From a virus, in the IMG/VR virus record IMGVR_UViG_3300027749_000058, positions 46,936 to 110,935 of that record: a stretch of 64,000 nt of DNA. One strand, written 5' to 3'. Positions 54,369 through 63,799 of this stretch are shown here, piece by piece. Below the pieces are notes generated by a model. It ran no database searches. It worked only from the letters and a program-made list of their open reading frames with translations, and was not told where the DNA came from. Position 1 is the stretch's first letter, and each line of letters begins with the position of its first letter. The position numbers and the translations under genes were made by a program.

Positions 54369-55180
54369 ATCATTTCATCAATTATTCTTTTTATACCTTC
54401 TTTTAATGAAATTTTTGGTTTCCAAAAATCCAAAACATATGGGTCTGGTTCATTTCTTTTATTAAGTTGTACTGTATCAACATCTTTCCCCGGTGTAACT
54501 CTACAAGGAATTTCTCCGCTAATGATTAATGCAATATTAAGGATAGAGTCCCATTCAAAATTTGTAATGTGTAATTCTTTGTCTCTATCTATTTCATTAT
54601 ATTTTTGAGAAAGAATCATTAAAGCGTTTGAACAATCTTCAGCGTGTAAGAATTGTCTTTCTTCAGTTCCATCAGTCATCATGGTAATATGTCCATAGTT
54701 GTGAGCTTTCAAAATAAAATCAGTAATCACATGAGATTTTTCTAAATTATGTTCATTTCCATATACATTCCAGAACTTAACAGTAATTCCACCCAAAGAT
54801 CTTGTATAAGATTCTCCCAATGCTTTTGCAATACCATATGGTGAATAAGACATGTTAGACATCTGTGATGAAGCAAAAATAAATGGTTTTTTATACAACT
54901 TTAATGCGTTAAATGTGTTAACCATAAGTCTTGCGTTGTTATCAATAAACTCATATTCATTTTGATATTTTTTCAAATATCTTGAACCTCCAACATCAAA
55001 TGCTAAAAACATTACAAAGTCTGCTTCATGTACACGAGAATCGACTATTCCTTTTATTCTTAAATCTTGTATAGAATCATCTTCTATATCAAATGTCAAA
55101 ACTTCGTGACCTTCTTTTTTTAAGAATTTACAAAGTTCAGCACCAATTTGTCCTGATGAACCAAGTACTAAATATTTCAT
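54365..55180 (-). CDS. NAD-dependent sugar epimerase/dehydratase
   Basis: The 271-residue protein has an extended SDR Rossmann fold. GSSGQIGAE is at 7-15, and the YxxxK pair (SPYGIAKALGES) is at about 112-123. Later motifs are KFWNVYGNEHN, ERQFLHAEDC and ITNFEWDSILNIA. It probably completes or edits a nucleotide sugar. The substrate is unknown. It is cotranscribed with the methyltransferase. Confidence 0.82.
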   Translation of the reverse strand: MKYLVLGSSGQIGAELCKFLKKEGHEVLTFDIEDDSIQDLRIKGIVDSRVHEADFVMFLAFDVGGSRYLKKYQNEYEFIDNNARLMVNTFNALKLYKKPFIFASSQMSNMSYSPYGIAKALGESYTRSLGGITVKFWNVYGNEHNLEKSHVITDFILKAHNYGHITMMTDGTEERQFLHAEDCSNALMILSQKYNEIDRDKELHITNFEWDSILNIALIISGEIPCRVTPGKDVDTVQLNKRNEPDPYVLDFWKPKISLKEGIKRIIDEMI

Positions 55181-55181
55181 A

Positions 55182-56015
55182 TTAAAATAAATTTTTCAAA
55201 TAGTTCTCCCACATATAATCTTCTGCAAGTGGAAGGTTAATAGCTAATTGAAAGTTTCTTTCAATTGCTGGCATCATTGACTGATATTTTTCAATCGATA
55301 ATGTGGATAATGTTGGGTTATCTTCTAAAAAAATAACACCTTCAGGATCGAAGTATTTTTTAACTACTTTTCTTGATCCGTAGTAAATAGGTACTGTACC
55401 CATTACAAAACAATCGGTTAGTTTTTCGGTGAAATAGGTATCCGAGTTATCATTTTCAATTGCAACTGAGAACATATAATCTTTTAAACCATCTTCTTTA
55501 TCATTCAATTGATTATGTCTGCCCCTACCAAAAAGATCGACTTTATTTTTTAATTTTTCAACCCATTGCAATCTGTTTTGATGACCTTTTAACCAACCTT
55601 TATTGGATGCAATCATTGAAACTAACTTATTTTTAGGATGAATCATTCTATTTTGAGGCCAAATCCATGGGACAGCATTTGATATATTGTAAACGAAAGG
55701 AGACCCTAATTCCAAAAGACTATCCATACAGGTAAAAATCCACTTATAATGTTGTCTTGTCATTTCAAGATTATCTACAAGGTATTTTATTGTTTGTTCG
55801 TTCATTTGTGGTGATTCTAATAACCAACCAATTTTGTCTCTTTTAGGATCATTAAATCCCGAATTTTTAATATAGTTATCAACATAAATACTTACGTCGT
55901 AAGGGTCTTGAGTTTCTTTTGATAGCCATTGAATGTATTTTGGCATATTGCGGTTTGATGAACAATCGTATTCACCCCACCAATCAGATACTTTTCTAAT
56001 TAAAACTTTTTCCAT
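55182..56015 (-). CDS. GT10 (alpha-1,3-fucosyltransferase-like)
   Basis: The 277-residue protein has a GT-B fold. The family signature is clear: FSVAIENDNSDTYFTEKL (Glu187-Asn188, Thr196-Glu197-Lys198), then CFVMGTVPIYYG. GT10 enzymes move L-fucose from GDP-L-fucose to GlcNAc-type acceptors. A GDP-L-galactose donor from the epimerase next door is also plausible, since plant and animal enzymes can use it. Confidence 0.87.
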   Translation of the reverse strand: MEKVLIRKVSDWWGEYDCSSNRNMPKYIQWLSKETQDPYDVSIYVDNYIKNSGFNDPKRDKIGWLLESPQMNEQTIKYLVDNLEMTRQHYKWIFTCMDSLLELGSPFVYNISNAVPWIWPQNRMIHPKNKLVSMIASNKGWLKGHQNRLQWVEKLKNKVDLFGRGRHNQLNDKEDGLKDYMFSVAIENDNSDTYFTEKLTDCFVMGTVPIYYGSRKVVKKYFDPEGVIFLEDNPTLSTLSIEKYQSMMPAIERNFQLAINLPLAEDYMWENYLKNLF

Positions 56016-56025
56016 TTTTATCTTT

Positions 56026-56850
56026 TTAATTATTTTTAATTGGTTTTATTAATCCATTTTGAGTATCACAAGGAATTTGTTTCCAATATGATTCGTATAT
56101 ATCTTTAGGATTTGGTCCTTTATGGCCAAACCATTTAGAGGGGGCAATAATTTTTTTATCTTTATTTTTATTTAGAAAAACTCCCCACCATGAAAATGTT
56201 GAATTTGAAATGATATGGTTTTTACAGAGTCCCATCAAATATAATTCTTTCCAATCTTTATCTTCATTCACAAATACTACCGAAGGAAAGTCAAGATTTT
56301 CTTTAATCCAATTATGGTCATCACTAAAAATAAAAACTGTTGAATATTCTCCGATTAGTTTTAGAGCCTCATTGATATATTCTTTAGTAATTGTTGGATG
56401 AATATCAGGGTATTGTAAGTATTCACTTCTTCTAACGTGAATTGATAAAGTATTTTCTTGATTTAGTTGAGGGTATTTTAATAAAAATTCATCTACTAAT
56501 TCTTTTGAAGGTTCAAACATTTCTCTAATTTTATCATCGTATCCAAACCAATTTTTAGTACTTTGAAAGTAACCGTAGAATGTTGTATTTTGGTTAACAG
56601 GGTTAATTTCAGAGTATTCAAAGGGACCTTCATTTATTCGAGTGAATCCGTTTAAATTATCAATAAATTTTAATTTTCTAAAAATATTGTCCAAATAATT
56701 TTCGGTACTGTTTCCTTGACCTGGAGTCCAAGAATGTGGGATAAAAACAGATTCTCTTTTGTGTTTCCATCCTTGTGCTAATGCGTGAGCGGATTGAAAT
56801 AATTGATTCCCTAATCCACCCATAAAATTACAAGATATTAAATTTTTCAT
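56026..56850 (-). CDS. GT11 (alpha-1,2-fucosyltransferase-like)
   Basis: The 274-residue protein shows family 11 motifs in order: MGGLGNQLFQSAHALA at 10-25, SIHVRRSEYL (His138, Arg140, Arg141), IFSDDHNWIKE and SNSTFSWWGV. It transfers L-fucose (or an analogue) to galactose-like acceptors. It lies next to GT10, so a branched fucosylated glycan is likely. Confidence 0.9.
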   Translation of the reverse strand: MKNLISCNFMGGLGNQLFQSAHALAQGWKHKRESVFIPHSWTPGQGNSTENYLDNIFRKLKFIDNLNGFTRINEGPFEYSEINPVNQNTTFYGYFQSTKNWFGYDDKIREMFEPSKELVDEFLLKYPQLNQENTLSIHVRRSEYLQYPDIHPTITKEYINEALKLIGEYSTVFIFSDDHNWIKENLDFPSVVFVNEDKDWKELYLMGLCKNHIISNSTFSWWGVFLNKNKDKKIIAPSKWFGHKGPNPKDIYESYWKQIPCDTQNGLIKPIKNN

Positions 56851-56859
56851 ATATTATTT

Positions 56860-57510
56860 TTAGGATTTAACAAATAACCCATCACCCCAATTATGTGCCC
56901 AAGCATGATAATATTTTTTTTCATATCCTTTAGAGTTCATGAATTTAATAATATCCGATTCCAATTTTTGACCTGAATACATTTCTATCTGACAAGTCTC
57001 TAATTGAAATATTTGAAATTTTAAATTTTTACTAAAAAGAAGTTCAGATGTGGATAACACATCATATTCAGAACCTTGAATGTCCATATTAATATAATCG
57101 AATTCAGTAATAAGATTATTTGATGATAAAAATTCATCTATTTTAACTGAATCAACTTCAACAGTTTTTATCTTTTTTATATGAGGGTATTGTTTTGAAT
57201 GTTCTTTCAATTCTAATATTGAGGAACATCCTGTATTGGTCATATCGTTACTATAAATTAAATTAAAATTAATTTTTTTTGTTTCAGACGATACCGCATA
57301 GTTAAAAACTTTTTGTTCAATATTTGGGTATTTGAAAATATTTTTTTCTAATTCATTTATTAGTTCAGGGTTTGCTTCAAACCAATATATTACCTCAGGA
57401 TTAAGTTGTTGGTAGAATTCAATTTCATTTCCTAAATGTGCACCTAAATGAAGTATTTTTTTTATTGGGTTTACCTTATTTAATTCTAAAATTTCTTGTC
57501 TAAATGGCAT
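56860..57510 (-). CDS. FkbM-family methyltransferase
   Basis: The ATG at 57510 was chosen; it lies one base after the upstream stop, while 57543 would overlap. In this 216-residue protein, the AdoMet motif is ILHLGAHLGNE, followed by WFEANPE, the acidic motif DYINMDIQGSEYDVL, and a late FQIFQLETC. FkbM enzymes O-methylate sugars. It probably caps or blocks a hydroxyl of the glycan. Confidence 0.87.
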   Translation of the reverse strand: MPFRQEILELNKVNPIKKILHLGAHLGNEIEFYQQLNPEVIYWFEANPELINELEKNIFKYPNIEQKVFNYAVSSETKKINFNLIYSNDMTNTGCSSILELKEHSKQYPHIKKIKTVEVDSVKIDEFLSSNNLITEFDYINMDIQGSEYDVLSTSELLFSKNLKFQIFQLETCQIEMYSGQKLESDIIKFMNSKGYEKKYYHAWAHNWGDGLFVKS

Positions 57511-57511
57511 T

Positions 57512-58222
57512 TTATAATTTTTGGTAGGAGGGTTTATTTGCAATTAATTTGTGATTCTCAATTACTTTTTGTATACTAACTTTATGATCGTTAATAGGAT
57601 TTCCTTCGTTATAAACGTATAGCACATCAGGAATAAATTTAAAATGTTCAACACCTGACATTTCAATCATTGGCCACATAAAAGATAAATCTCCAGCAAC
57701 AGGCCAATAAACACCATGAGGGTCTCTTAAATCTTCATCTTTAATTTTTTTCCATAACCAAGATTTCCATGTTCTTAAATGCGATAAAGTGAATGAGGTT
57801 TTTCTAATGTTTTCTGTGGTTTCTAAAGGTTTATTAAACCCTGGTCTTCCATCGTGATACTTAAACGAACCACTAGTTATCCAAATATTTGGGTCTTTAT
57901 AAACCTCATCAATTTTTGAAAAAACATTCGGATTCGCTAACCAATCGTCCCCATTAACTTCCACGCAAATTTCATCCCCATCTAATGCTCGACCATTTAT
58001 AATTTGATTGTAGTTACCTGATGGATAAAATTTACAATGATTTTCGATTAGTATGAATCTTGAATCTCCTTTAATTGTATTTTTTATAATTTCTTTTGTA
58101 TTGTCGGTTGACATATCATCTGTAATATAACAAGTGAAATCTTTAAATTTTTGAGACATTATACTTAATAAACACCTCTCAATATATTTTTCACAATTAT
58201 ATGATGCTGTTAAAATTGTCAT
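57512..58222 (-). CDS. Glycosyltransferase family 2
   Basis: The 236-residue protein begins with the GT2 opening MTILTASYNCEKYIERCLLSI. The DxD-type motif is VEVNGDDWLA (about 88-97). An internal TSGSFKYHDG and a C-terminal FMWPMIEM region follow. It transfers one sugar. It overlaps the upstream gene by 4 bp and is the second in the leftward order of sugar-transfer genes. Confidence 0.87.
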   Translation of the reverse strand: MTILTASYNCEKYIERCLLSIMSQKFKDFTCYITDDMSTDNTKEIIKNTIKGDSRFILIENHCKFYPSGNYNQIINGRALDGDEICVEVNGDDWLANPNVFSKIDEVYKDPNIWITSGSFKYHDGRPGFNKPLETTENIRKTSFTLSHLRTWKSWLWKKIKDEDLRDPHGVYWPVAGDLSFMWPMIEMSGVEHFKFIPDVLYVYNEGNPINDHKVSIQKVIENHKLIANKPSYQKL

Positions 58223-59847
58223 GATAAAATTTGAATATATTTTTCTTTTATTTCTTTTACAACATTTGAAGTGAAATATTTTTCGATATCAACTGGTGGT
58301 TGATGTAATTCTTTTGATAGTATAAATCCATTTGAATTAACATTATAAATCCAACTTGGTTTTCCACACATCCAACCTTCTATAGTTGTTCTTCCTAATT
58401 GGATTCCAGCAGTTTCGGAACAAGAATGAATAAATCCTTCAATGTCCCAAGTAGCAGGAAAATATTTTACGTGTGGTTCAAATAATACTTGTTGTAGATA
58501 ATTTGATTCATCTTTTCCAACTAACCATAGTTCTTTTCCTTCTTCTTTTGTTCTGTCCATTAAATCTAAAATAGTTTCTTTTCTTAGATAATCTATTGTA
58601 CCAACAAATAAAACATAATTATCATCTTTAATATCTTTTGGTTGAAACTTTACGTTATCAATAGGATTATAAATTATTTCAACATCTTTCTCAGGAATTT
58701 CAAATTCATTAACAATAAAATCTTTAATTTCAGGTCTAATTGCAATGTATTTCTTGATTGAATCATGTTTAATAGGAATTTCCATTTGAATAATCTCAGA
58801 GTGAACTGAATAAATTTTATCTATATCAGGGTAAAATTGAACTATTCTTTCTGCAACTGGTTTATGTTGTATATGTATTATGTCAAAATTAACTTCAGAA
58901 ACTTTATATAAATTATTTAACACTGAAGGTTTAAACCCTTCGTCAGTATTAAATCCCCACTTTCCATCACCAAGTTTAAATCCTGGTGCTTCTTCAAATG
59001 GAAGACATTTGATACCTATTTTTTTTGCCATATCAGTTAATGGTCCACCTATTTGTGACAATACTGTGACACTACAATTAAGTTTCATTAACTCTTTTGC
59101 AAGTTCAAACACATATAATTCTGAACCTGTAAATTCTCTGAAAAACAAACAAGAAATTAAAACTTTTAATCTTTTATCTTTATCATAGGCGGTTTTTGCG
59201 GGTAAAGATTCTGAATATTTTTCTACAAATAATTTTCGGTTTTCTTCCCATTGTTCATTGGTTTGACCTATGGATTTATGGGTGATTCTAATGTTAGTTA
59301 TTACGCCAATCTTAGTACCTTTAATAAAATTCTCAAAACAAAAGGCAACATCATAAAAGTGGAAACCTTGAAAATCTTCAATAAAGGATGATTTTAATCT
59401 TTTTTTACTAACCGCAAAGAATAAACCATCAACCATTACCGTTTCCTTAATGTTATTGTTTAAGTCGTCGGAATATTTTGAAACCCATTTTTTACCTTCG
59501 TGTTCGTGGTTCACAATACCAATCATCTTTTTTCTGTCTTCCCACCATTGCCCACTTGATGGCATGTTGGTTGTACCTGCCATACCTATAATACCAAAAT
59601 CACTTTTATCAAAATGTTTCATTATTTTATTATACCATCCTGACGTATCAAAATATATATCATCATGACAAAATACAATTATGTCAGTTTCTGACTCAGA
59701 TAAAATTTCGTTGTAAACTTGAGATAATGATTTCTCTCCGTTATTAACTTTTTCTATTACATTAATTTTTTTAAATCCTGAACTTTTTTTCAAATATTCT
59801 GTAAATTCAGGATTTGGTTTTCTTGTTGAATACCCTATTGTTAACAT
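58219..59847 (-). CDS. Bifunctional glycosyltransferase (GT-A plus GT-B)
   Basis: The 542-residue protein has two catalytic halves. Residues 1-225 are GT2-like, with the metal site IIVFCHDDIYFD at about 55-66. Residues 226-542 are GT4-like: ISCLFFREFTGSELYVFELA at the start of the N-lobe, IYNPIDNVKFQP and NYVLFVGTIDYLRKE, and the nucleotide loop LGRTTIEGWMCGKP. Two sequential sugar transfers by one protein are likely. Confidence 0.82.
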   Translation of the reverse strand: MLTIGYSTRKPNPEFTEYLKKSSGFKKINVIEKVNNGEKSLSQVYNEILSESETDIIVFCHDDIYFDTSGWYNKIMKHFDKSDFGIIGMAGTTNMPSSGQWWEDRKKMIGIVNHEHEGKKWVSKYSDDLNNNIKETVMVDGLFFAVSKKRLKSSFIEDFQGFHFYDVAFCFENFIKGTKIGVITNIRITHKSIGQTNEQWEENRKLFVEKYSESLPAKTAYDKDKRLKVLISCLFFREFTGSELYVFELAKELMKLNCSVTVLSQIGGPLTDMAKKIGIKCLPFEEAPGFKLGDGKWGFNTDEGFKPSVLNNLYKVSEVNFDIIHIQHKPVAERIVQFYPDIDKIYSVHSEIIQMEIPIKHDSIKKYIAIRPEIKDFIVNEFEIPEKDVEIIYNPIDNVKFQPKDIKDDNYVLFVGTIDYLRKETILDLMDRTKEEGKELWLVGKDESNYLQQVLFEPHVKYFPATWDIEGFIHSCSETAGIQLGRTTIEGWMCGKPSWIYNVNSNGFILSKELHQPPVDIEKYFTSNVVKEIKEKYIQILS

Positions 59848-59873
59848 TATTTAATTATTTTTTATTTTTTATT

Positions 59874-60503
59874 TTAAAATAATCCAGTACTTCCAAATCC
59901 ATTATTACCACGTTCTCTCTTTTCTATATTTTCAACAAGTTCAATTTCAACATATTTTCCACATACAACAGGACATAAGACAGCTTGTCCTACTTTCATT
60001 CCTTTATTAATTGTTATTTGTTTATTAGTTGTGTTAAATATGATTACCTTTATTTCACCATCATATCCTGCGTCTACAGTCCCTGGTGTATTTAAAACGG
60101 TTAATCCTTGTTTTAATGCTAATCCACTTTTTGGTCTTATTTGGATTTCATATTCTTCTGGAATACCAAAAACTAAACCTGTAGGAACTATTGATCTACC
60201 AAGAGGTTCTACAATAACTTCTTCTACTGAATGTAAATCAAATCCTGAATCTGATTCATAATTGTATGTCGGGTTATATGCATCGGGATGAATTTTTTTA
60301 ACTTGCAGATTTCGTGTTTTTAACTTTCTATCTATATCAACTTCATATTCATCCATACTAAATCCTAACATTTCTTCTATTTCTTTTTTAGAATCATCAT
60401 CAGGTTCTATTCCAGCTTCTTTTTTTATTCTTTCAAACTGTTCCATTATTTCTTGCATCATTATTGGGTCTATCCCTTCTATATTTTCTATATCTTCTAT
60501 CAT
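59874..60503 (-). CDS. dut: dUTPase with N-terminal extension
   Basis: This is a trimeric-type dUTP pyrophosphatase lowering dUTP and supplying dUMP. The five motifs are SDSGFDLHS (85-92), RPKSGLA (123-129), NTPGTVDAGYDGEI (138-151), GQAVLCPV (172-179) and RGNNGFGSTG (198-207). The catalytic Tyr lies in DAGYDGE. About 65 extra acidic residues precede the usual start and are not needed for the fold, so they may be a partner-binding tail. It overlaps the exonuclease gene by 4 bp. Confidence 0.94.
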   Translation of the reverse strand: MIEDIENIEGIDPIMMQEIMEQFERIKKEAGIEPDDDSKKEIEEMLGFSMDEYEVDIDRKLKTRNLQVKKIHPDAYNPTYNYESDSGFDLHSVEEVIVEPLGRSIVPTGLVFGIPEEYEIQIRPKSGLALKQGLTVLNTPGTVDAGYDGEIKVIIFNTTNKQITINKGMKVGQAVLCPVVCGKYVEIELVENIEKRERGNNGFGSTGLF

Positions 60504-61201
60504 TGTAATTTTATTAATTTTTTTATTAATTCTATTAAGACTATAACATCTTTTTCACAGTATTTAACAATACCTTCAATATTTTTATCTGTCCAATACG
60601 CTTCATGAACTCTATTTCCAGTTACTTCTGTATTTTTAGAAGATTCTACTCCCATACAAACACACATTAATTCAAGGGATGCAAATTGTCCGTAACCACC
60701 ATATTGCCAAATATCTTTGGTGTCAATTGCCTTAACTTCCCAAGGTTTTGTATCATAACTTGGTAATAATTTTGGTGGTTTCAATCCATACATCATCATA
60801 CGTTTTGCCAATGTTGGAATATCAAATCCTTTTACATTATGTCCACATAAGAAAAATCCTAAGTCACCAGTACGATTTAATAATTTTTGAACATCCTTAA
60901 GTAATTTTCCCTCATCTTCACTATGAAAGGATTGAATCTTAACACTTCCATCATCTAAAACAAATGCGACACTAACACAAACTATTTTTAAAAATTCAGG
61001 AACTAGTGCTGCTCTGTTAACAAATAATTGTTCAATTGGAGTTTCAAGTTCTTCGGGAAATCTTTTTCTAAGATTGTCTTGAATATGTTCAAATTGAAAG
61101 GACAATTCTTTTTTATTTTTTTTAAATGAATCCCAATTGGATTCACATCCAACCGTTTCAATATCTAAAAAAAGTATTTTGGTTATTGGTACTGTTATCA
61201 T
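60500..61201 (-). CDS. DnaQ-like 3'-5' exonuclease
   Basis: In this 233-residue protein, Exo I is FLDIETVG (Asp13, Glu15), Exo II is GHNVKGFDIPTL (Asp127), and Exo III is YCEKDV (Asp218). It resembles the predicted PolB-like 3'-5' exonucleases of bacteria and phages, with SLELMCVCMGVE between the last two motifs. It probably serves DNA replication, repair or nucleotide recycling. It is coupled to the glycosyltransferase and dUTPase genes by 4-bp overlaps. Confidence 0.88.
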   Translation of the reverse strand: MITVPITKILFLDIETVGCESNWDSFKKNKKELSFQFEHIQDNLRKRFPEELETPIEQLFVNRAALVPEFLKIVCVSVAFVLDDGSVKIQSFHSEDEGKLLKDVQKLLNRTGDLGFFLCGHNVKGFDIPTLAKRMMMYGLKPPKLLPSYDTKPWEVKAIDTKDIWQYGGYGQFASLELMCVCMGVESSKNTEVTGNRVHEAYWTDKNIEGIVKYCEKDVIVLIELIKKLIKLQ

Positions 61202-62409
61202 ACGATTGATTTATAAAATTCTGCTCTTGATTTTGTTACTACGTTTAAATCATATTTGTCTTTAACTGTTTCATAAAGTCTCTCTCCCATATCTTTAACC
61301 ATGTTTGGATTCTTAACCAATTTCTCAATGAATTTGGCCCAATCAGAATGGTTCCTATTTTCATCAACTAATAAAGCATTTCCATCAACAAAATTACCAT
61401 GATCTAAACAATGTTTTAAATCAATAGTATAAGGTCCTAAATTAGAGGCGATAATTGCTTTTTTATAAAATCCTGCCTCAATAACTTTAAGTTGAGATTT
61501 CATTCTATTAAAGATATGATTTTTAATTGGAGCTAAAGATACATCAAATTTTGAATAATTTTTGGCATAAGATTGAACAGGTTTTGTCCATACTCTTAGG
61601 TAAGGTTCATTCATTTCATTTGGATAACTTTCATTTATAAAACTATTCAAATAATTTTTATAATCTTCTGTAACTGTAGTATAATTTTGAGTGAATATTT
61701 TTTCATATTGAGCCCATACAGTTTCGTGAGGTAAAATGTTTCTTTTCTTATGTTCTCCTGTTTCTGAATTTATTTCTGTTACAGAACCTCTAGTATCAAA
61801 TCCACATATTACATATTGTAATTTATCTTTTAATGAAGTTAACTTACTAAATGATTGGTCTAATAATTGTAAGTCGTGAAGATGTGAAGAACCTCCTAAC
61901 CATCCAACTCTTAATCTATCTGATTCAGGTGTTGGTTCATTAAATTGAGATTCATTTGGATTAATTGCGTTTGGAAAAATAACAACATTTTTATTCAATT
62001 TCATTATTTCATCAGCAAATAATGTTGTAGTTGTTGTTACATATTTTGCAACTCTAAGATTATTAGTTATTTTTTCGTTAATCTTATTAAATCTAATAAC
62101 GTCATGTATTGGATGTTCTTTTGTTGGTAACCAATAGTCATCAATATCACCTATTGTTATGATTCCCATTCCATTAAGTTTTTGAATTAAACTATATGAG
62201 GCCTCAAAATCAGGACTGATACTTCTATGGAATGCAACTATTTGGTATTCTTTCCAAAAATCCATATTATCCATAGGGACATCATAAATAATGTCAACAT
62301 GAAAATCTTCTGGGTATAATTTTTGTAAAAAGATGTGAGGGTCAACTGACCTAAATTTTCCTACTCCAGTTTTATCTGAGGGGATTACAAGCACTTTAAT
62401 TTTTGACAT
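61198..62409 (-). CDS. GT4-like glycosyltransferase
   Basis: The 403-residue GT-B enzyme has IKVLVIPSDKTGVGKFRS at the start, the mid-linker IFPNAINPNESQ and RVGWLGGSSHLHDL beginning the second domain. The nucleotide-binding helix is LKVIEAGFYKKAIIASN. A C-terminal helix returns to the first lobe. The acceptor is unknown. It is the first gene read of the long leftward cassette. Confidence 0.85.
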   Translation of the reverse strand: MSKIKVLVIPSDKTGVGKFRSVDPHIFLQKLYPEDFHVDIIYDVPMDNMDFWKEYQIVAFHRSISPDFEASYSLIQKLNGMGIITIGDIDDYWLPTKEHPIHDVIRFNKINEKITNNLRVAKYVTTTTTLFADEIMKLNKNVVIFPNAINPNESQFNEPTPESDRLRVGWLGGSSHLHDLQLLDQSFSKLTSLKDKLQYVICGFDTRGSVTEINSETGEHKKRNILPHETVWAQYEKIFTQNYTTVTEDYKNYLNSFINESYPNEMNEPYLRVWTKPVQSYAKNYSKFDVSLAPIKNHIFNRMKSQLKVIEAGFYKKAIIASNLGPYTIDLKHCLDHGNFVDGNALLVDENRNHSDWAKFIEKLVKNPNMVKDMGERLYETVKDKYDLNVVTKSRAEFYKSIV

Positions 62410-62463
62410 TAGTATAATATATTTTTTAAAAATATAATACTTTATATCAAATAAGAAAAGTAG

Positions 62464-63087
62464 TTAAGAAACTTTTTTAATTTTAGTTACTTTTCCTTCA
62501 AAAATATGTTTACCTACTCTAAACGTGAACATCTCATTAGATTTTTCGGTACTTTCAACCATAAGTCCATTTTCAGTTAATGCTTCATTAATTGCTTCTG
62601 AAATCATTTTTTTAATTAACTTATAATCTACTTGAGATGTAGTAGATGATTGTTGTGATTGAGCTGTTTTTGGCTTTGCAGAATCGGGAACATAACTACC
62701 TTGTTCTTTCATTAATCTTGATGCTCTTTCTATTAGGTCATCTGAAATTGTAACATTTTGTTGTTGTGGTTGTGCAATTGGATTTTCCATCATTAATTTT
62801 TTAATCTCATCAGGTAGTTTCGAATTTTTAATTGCATCCAAACTTGGAACACCTACAGGTTTTGTATTCTCTCTTGGTAATTGAGATAAGTAAGGTTGAG
62901 ATTGTTGAGATTGTTGTTCTTGTAAAAATTCTGAAGGTATATTATATTTTGCATTCGGTATATCAAATTGTTGAAGTGATGTTGGAGGTAATCCATCATT
63001 CATACTATTTTTACTTTTAGTAAATTTGGGACTATCCATAATCGCTTTAGATGCCACTAATCTACTCATTAAATCATTCTCGTTCAT
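62464..63087 (-). CDS. Gln-rich virion-like protein
   Basis: The 207-residue protein is acidic to neutral, rich in Gln/Ser/Pro (QQSQQSQ at 58-63). A helical segment LIKKMISEAINEALTE (about 154-170) resembles the leader peptides but lies inside. The C-terminal beta domain is FRVGKHIFEGKVTKIKK. It is the first of a short leftward set of small virion-like genes. Confidence 0.65.
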   Translation of the reverse strand: MNENDLMSRLVASKAIMDSPKFTKSKNSMNDGLPPTSLQQFDIPNAKYNIPSEFLQEQQSQQSQPYLSQLPRENTKPVGVPSLDAIKNSKLPDEIKKLMMENPIAQPQQQNVTISDDLIERASRLMKEQGSYVPDSAKPKTAQSQQSSTTSQVDYKLIKKMISEAINEALTENGLMVESTEKSNEMFTFRVGKHIFEGKVTKIKKVS

Positions 63088-63091
63088 AATA

Positions 63092-63502
63092 TTAAGCTAC
63101 GTTTTGTTGTGTGGGTTCATTACCAAATTTGGCGTTTATTATTACACTCACCATGCTTTTGTCGCCATTTAAATTATAACCTGGTCTTATTTCATTGTAA
63201 ACCTCACCTGTTGGTTTATTAGATAATATTTTATCTAATCTAAATAATCTCCAACCTGGTAGTGGTTGTTCTCCTTTATATGCTGTATGGGACGAACCTT
63301 CATTGTCCCATGCTCTTAAAACTTTATTTCCAGCCTTGCTTACTCCCAAGCAAACGGGTTCAATTTCTCTAATACCTCTACCACCTGGCTCATCTCCATC
63401 ATAATAAATTATGACTCTGTGCCTATTTTTTATTGCATTGATAACGCTATCCAAAGATGCAATTTCATTAATTATTCCTTTAAGTGATTCTTGAAGTTTC
63501 AT
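63092..63502 (-). CDS. WYL-like domain protein with leader peptide
   Basis: The 136-residue protein begins MKLQESLKGIINE|I, a leader-type peptide. Residues about 22-95 look like a WYL-type beta domain: NRHRVIIYYDGDE, REIEPVCLGVSK, VLRAWDNEGS and WRLFRLDKI. WYL domains bind nucleic acid or nucleotides, often as regulators. Here the domain stands alone and may be packaged. Confidence 0.65.
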   Translation of the reverse strand: MKLQESLKGIINEIASLDSVINAIKNRHRVIIYYDGDEPGGRGIREIEPVCLGVSKAGNKVLRAWDNEGSSHTAYKGEQPLPGWRLFRLDKILSNKPTGEVYNEIRPGYNLNGDKSMVSVIINAKFGNEPTQQNVA

Positions 63503-63795
63503 TAAAAGTTAGGATAAGGTTTAGATGAATTAAATTTATTAATTTTTATTTCACTTTTTCTTTCAATCACATCTGTGATGGTACCAGCATTTGTATTATA
63601 CACATCCAAAAAAGACCCTGTACCTCTTCCCATAGAATCACCATCTGCAACTGCATCACGATTTACTGATGAATAAGGATTACCTGCTTGATTATAATCA
63701 TTTTTTGGGATAAGTTTAGACCTTTCAACATCAGCAATTGCTGTTAATGTATTTGGTTCATTTTGTGTTAAATCTACGGTTATTTCGTTTGCCAT
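63502..63795 (-). CDS. Unknown 97-residue protein
   Basis: The soluble protein is Asn/Asp-rich, beta-type and without leader. It starts MANEITVDLTQNEPN and contains GDSMGRGTGSFLDVYN. It overlaps the WYL-like gene by one base and lies 4 bp after the gene upstream. It is probably a small virion or tail protein by position. Confidence 0.62.
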   Translation of the reverse strand: MANEITVDLTQNEPNTLTAIADVERSKLIPKNDYNQAGNPYSSVNRDAVADGDSMGRGTGSFLDVYNTNAGTITDVIERKSEIKINKFNSSKPYPNF

Positions 63796-63799
63796 ATTT

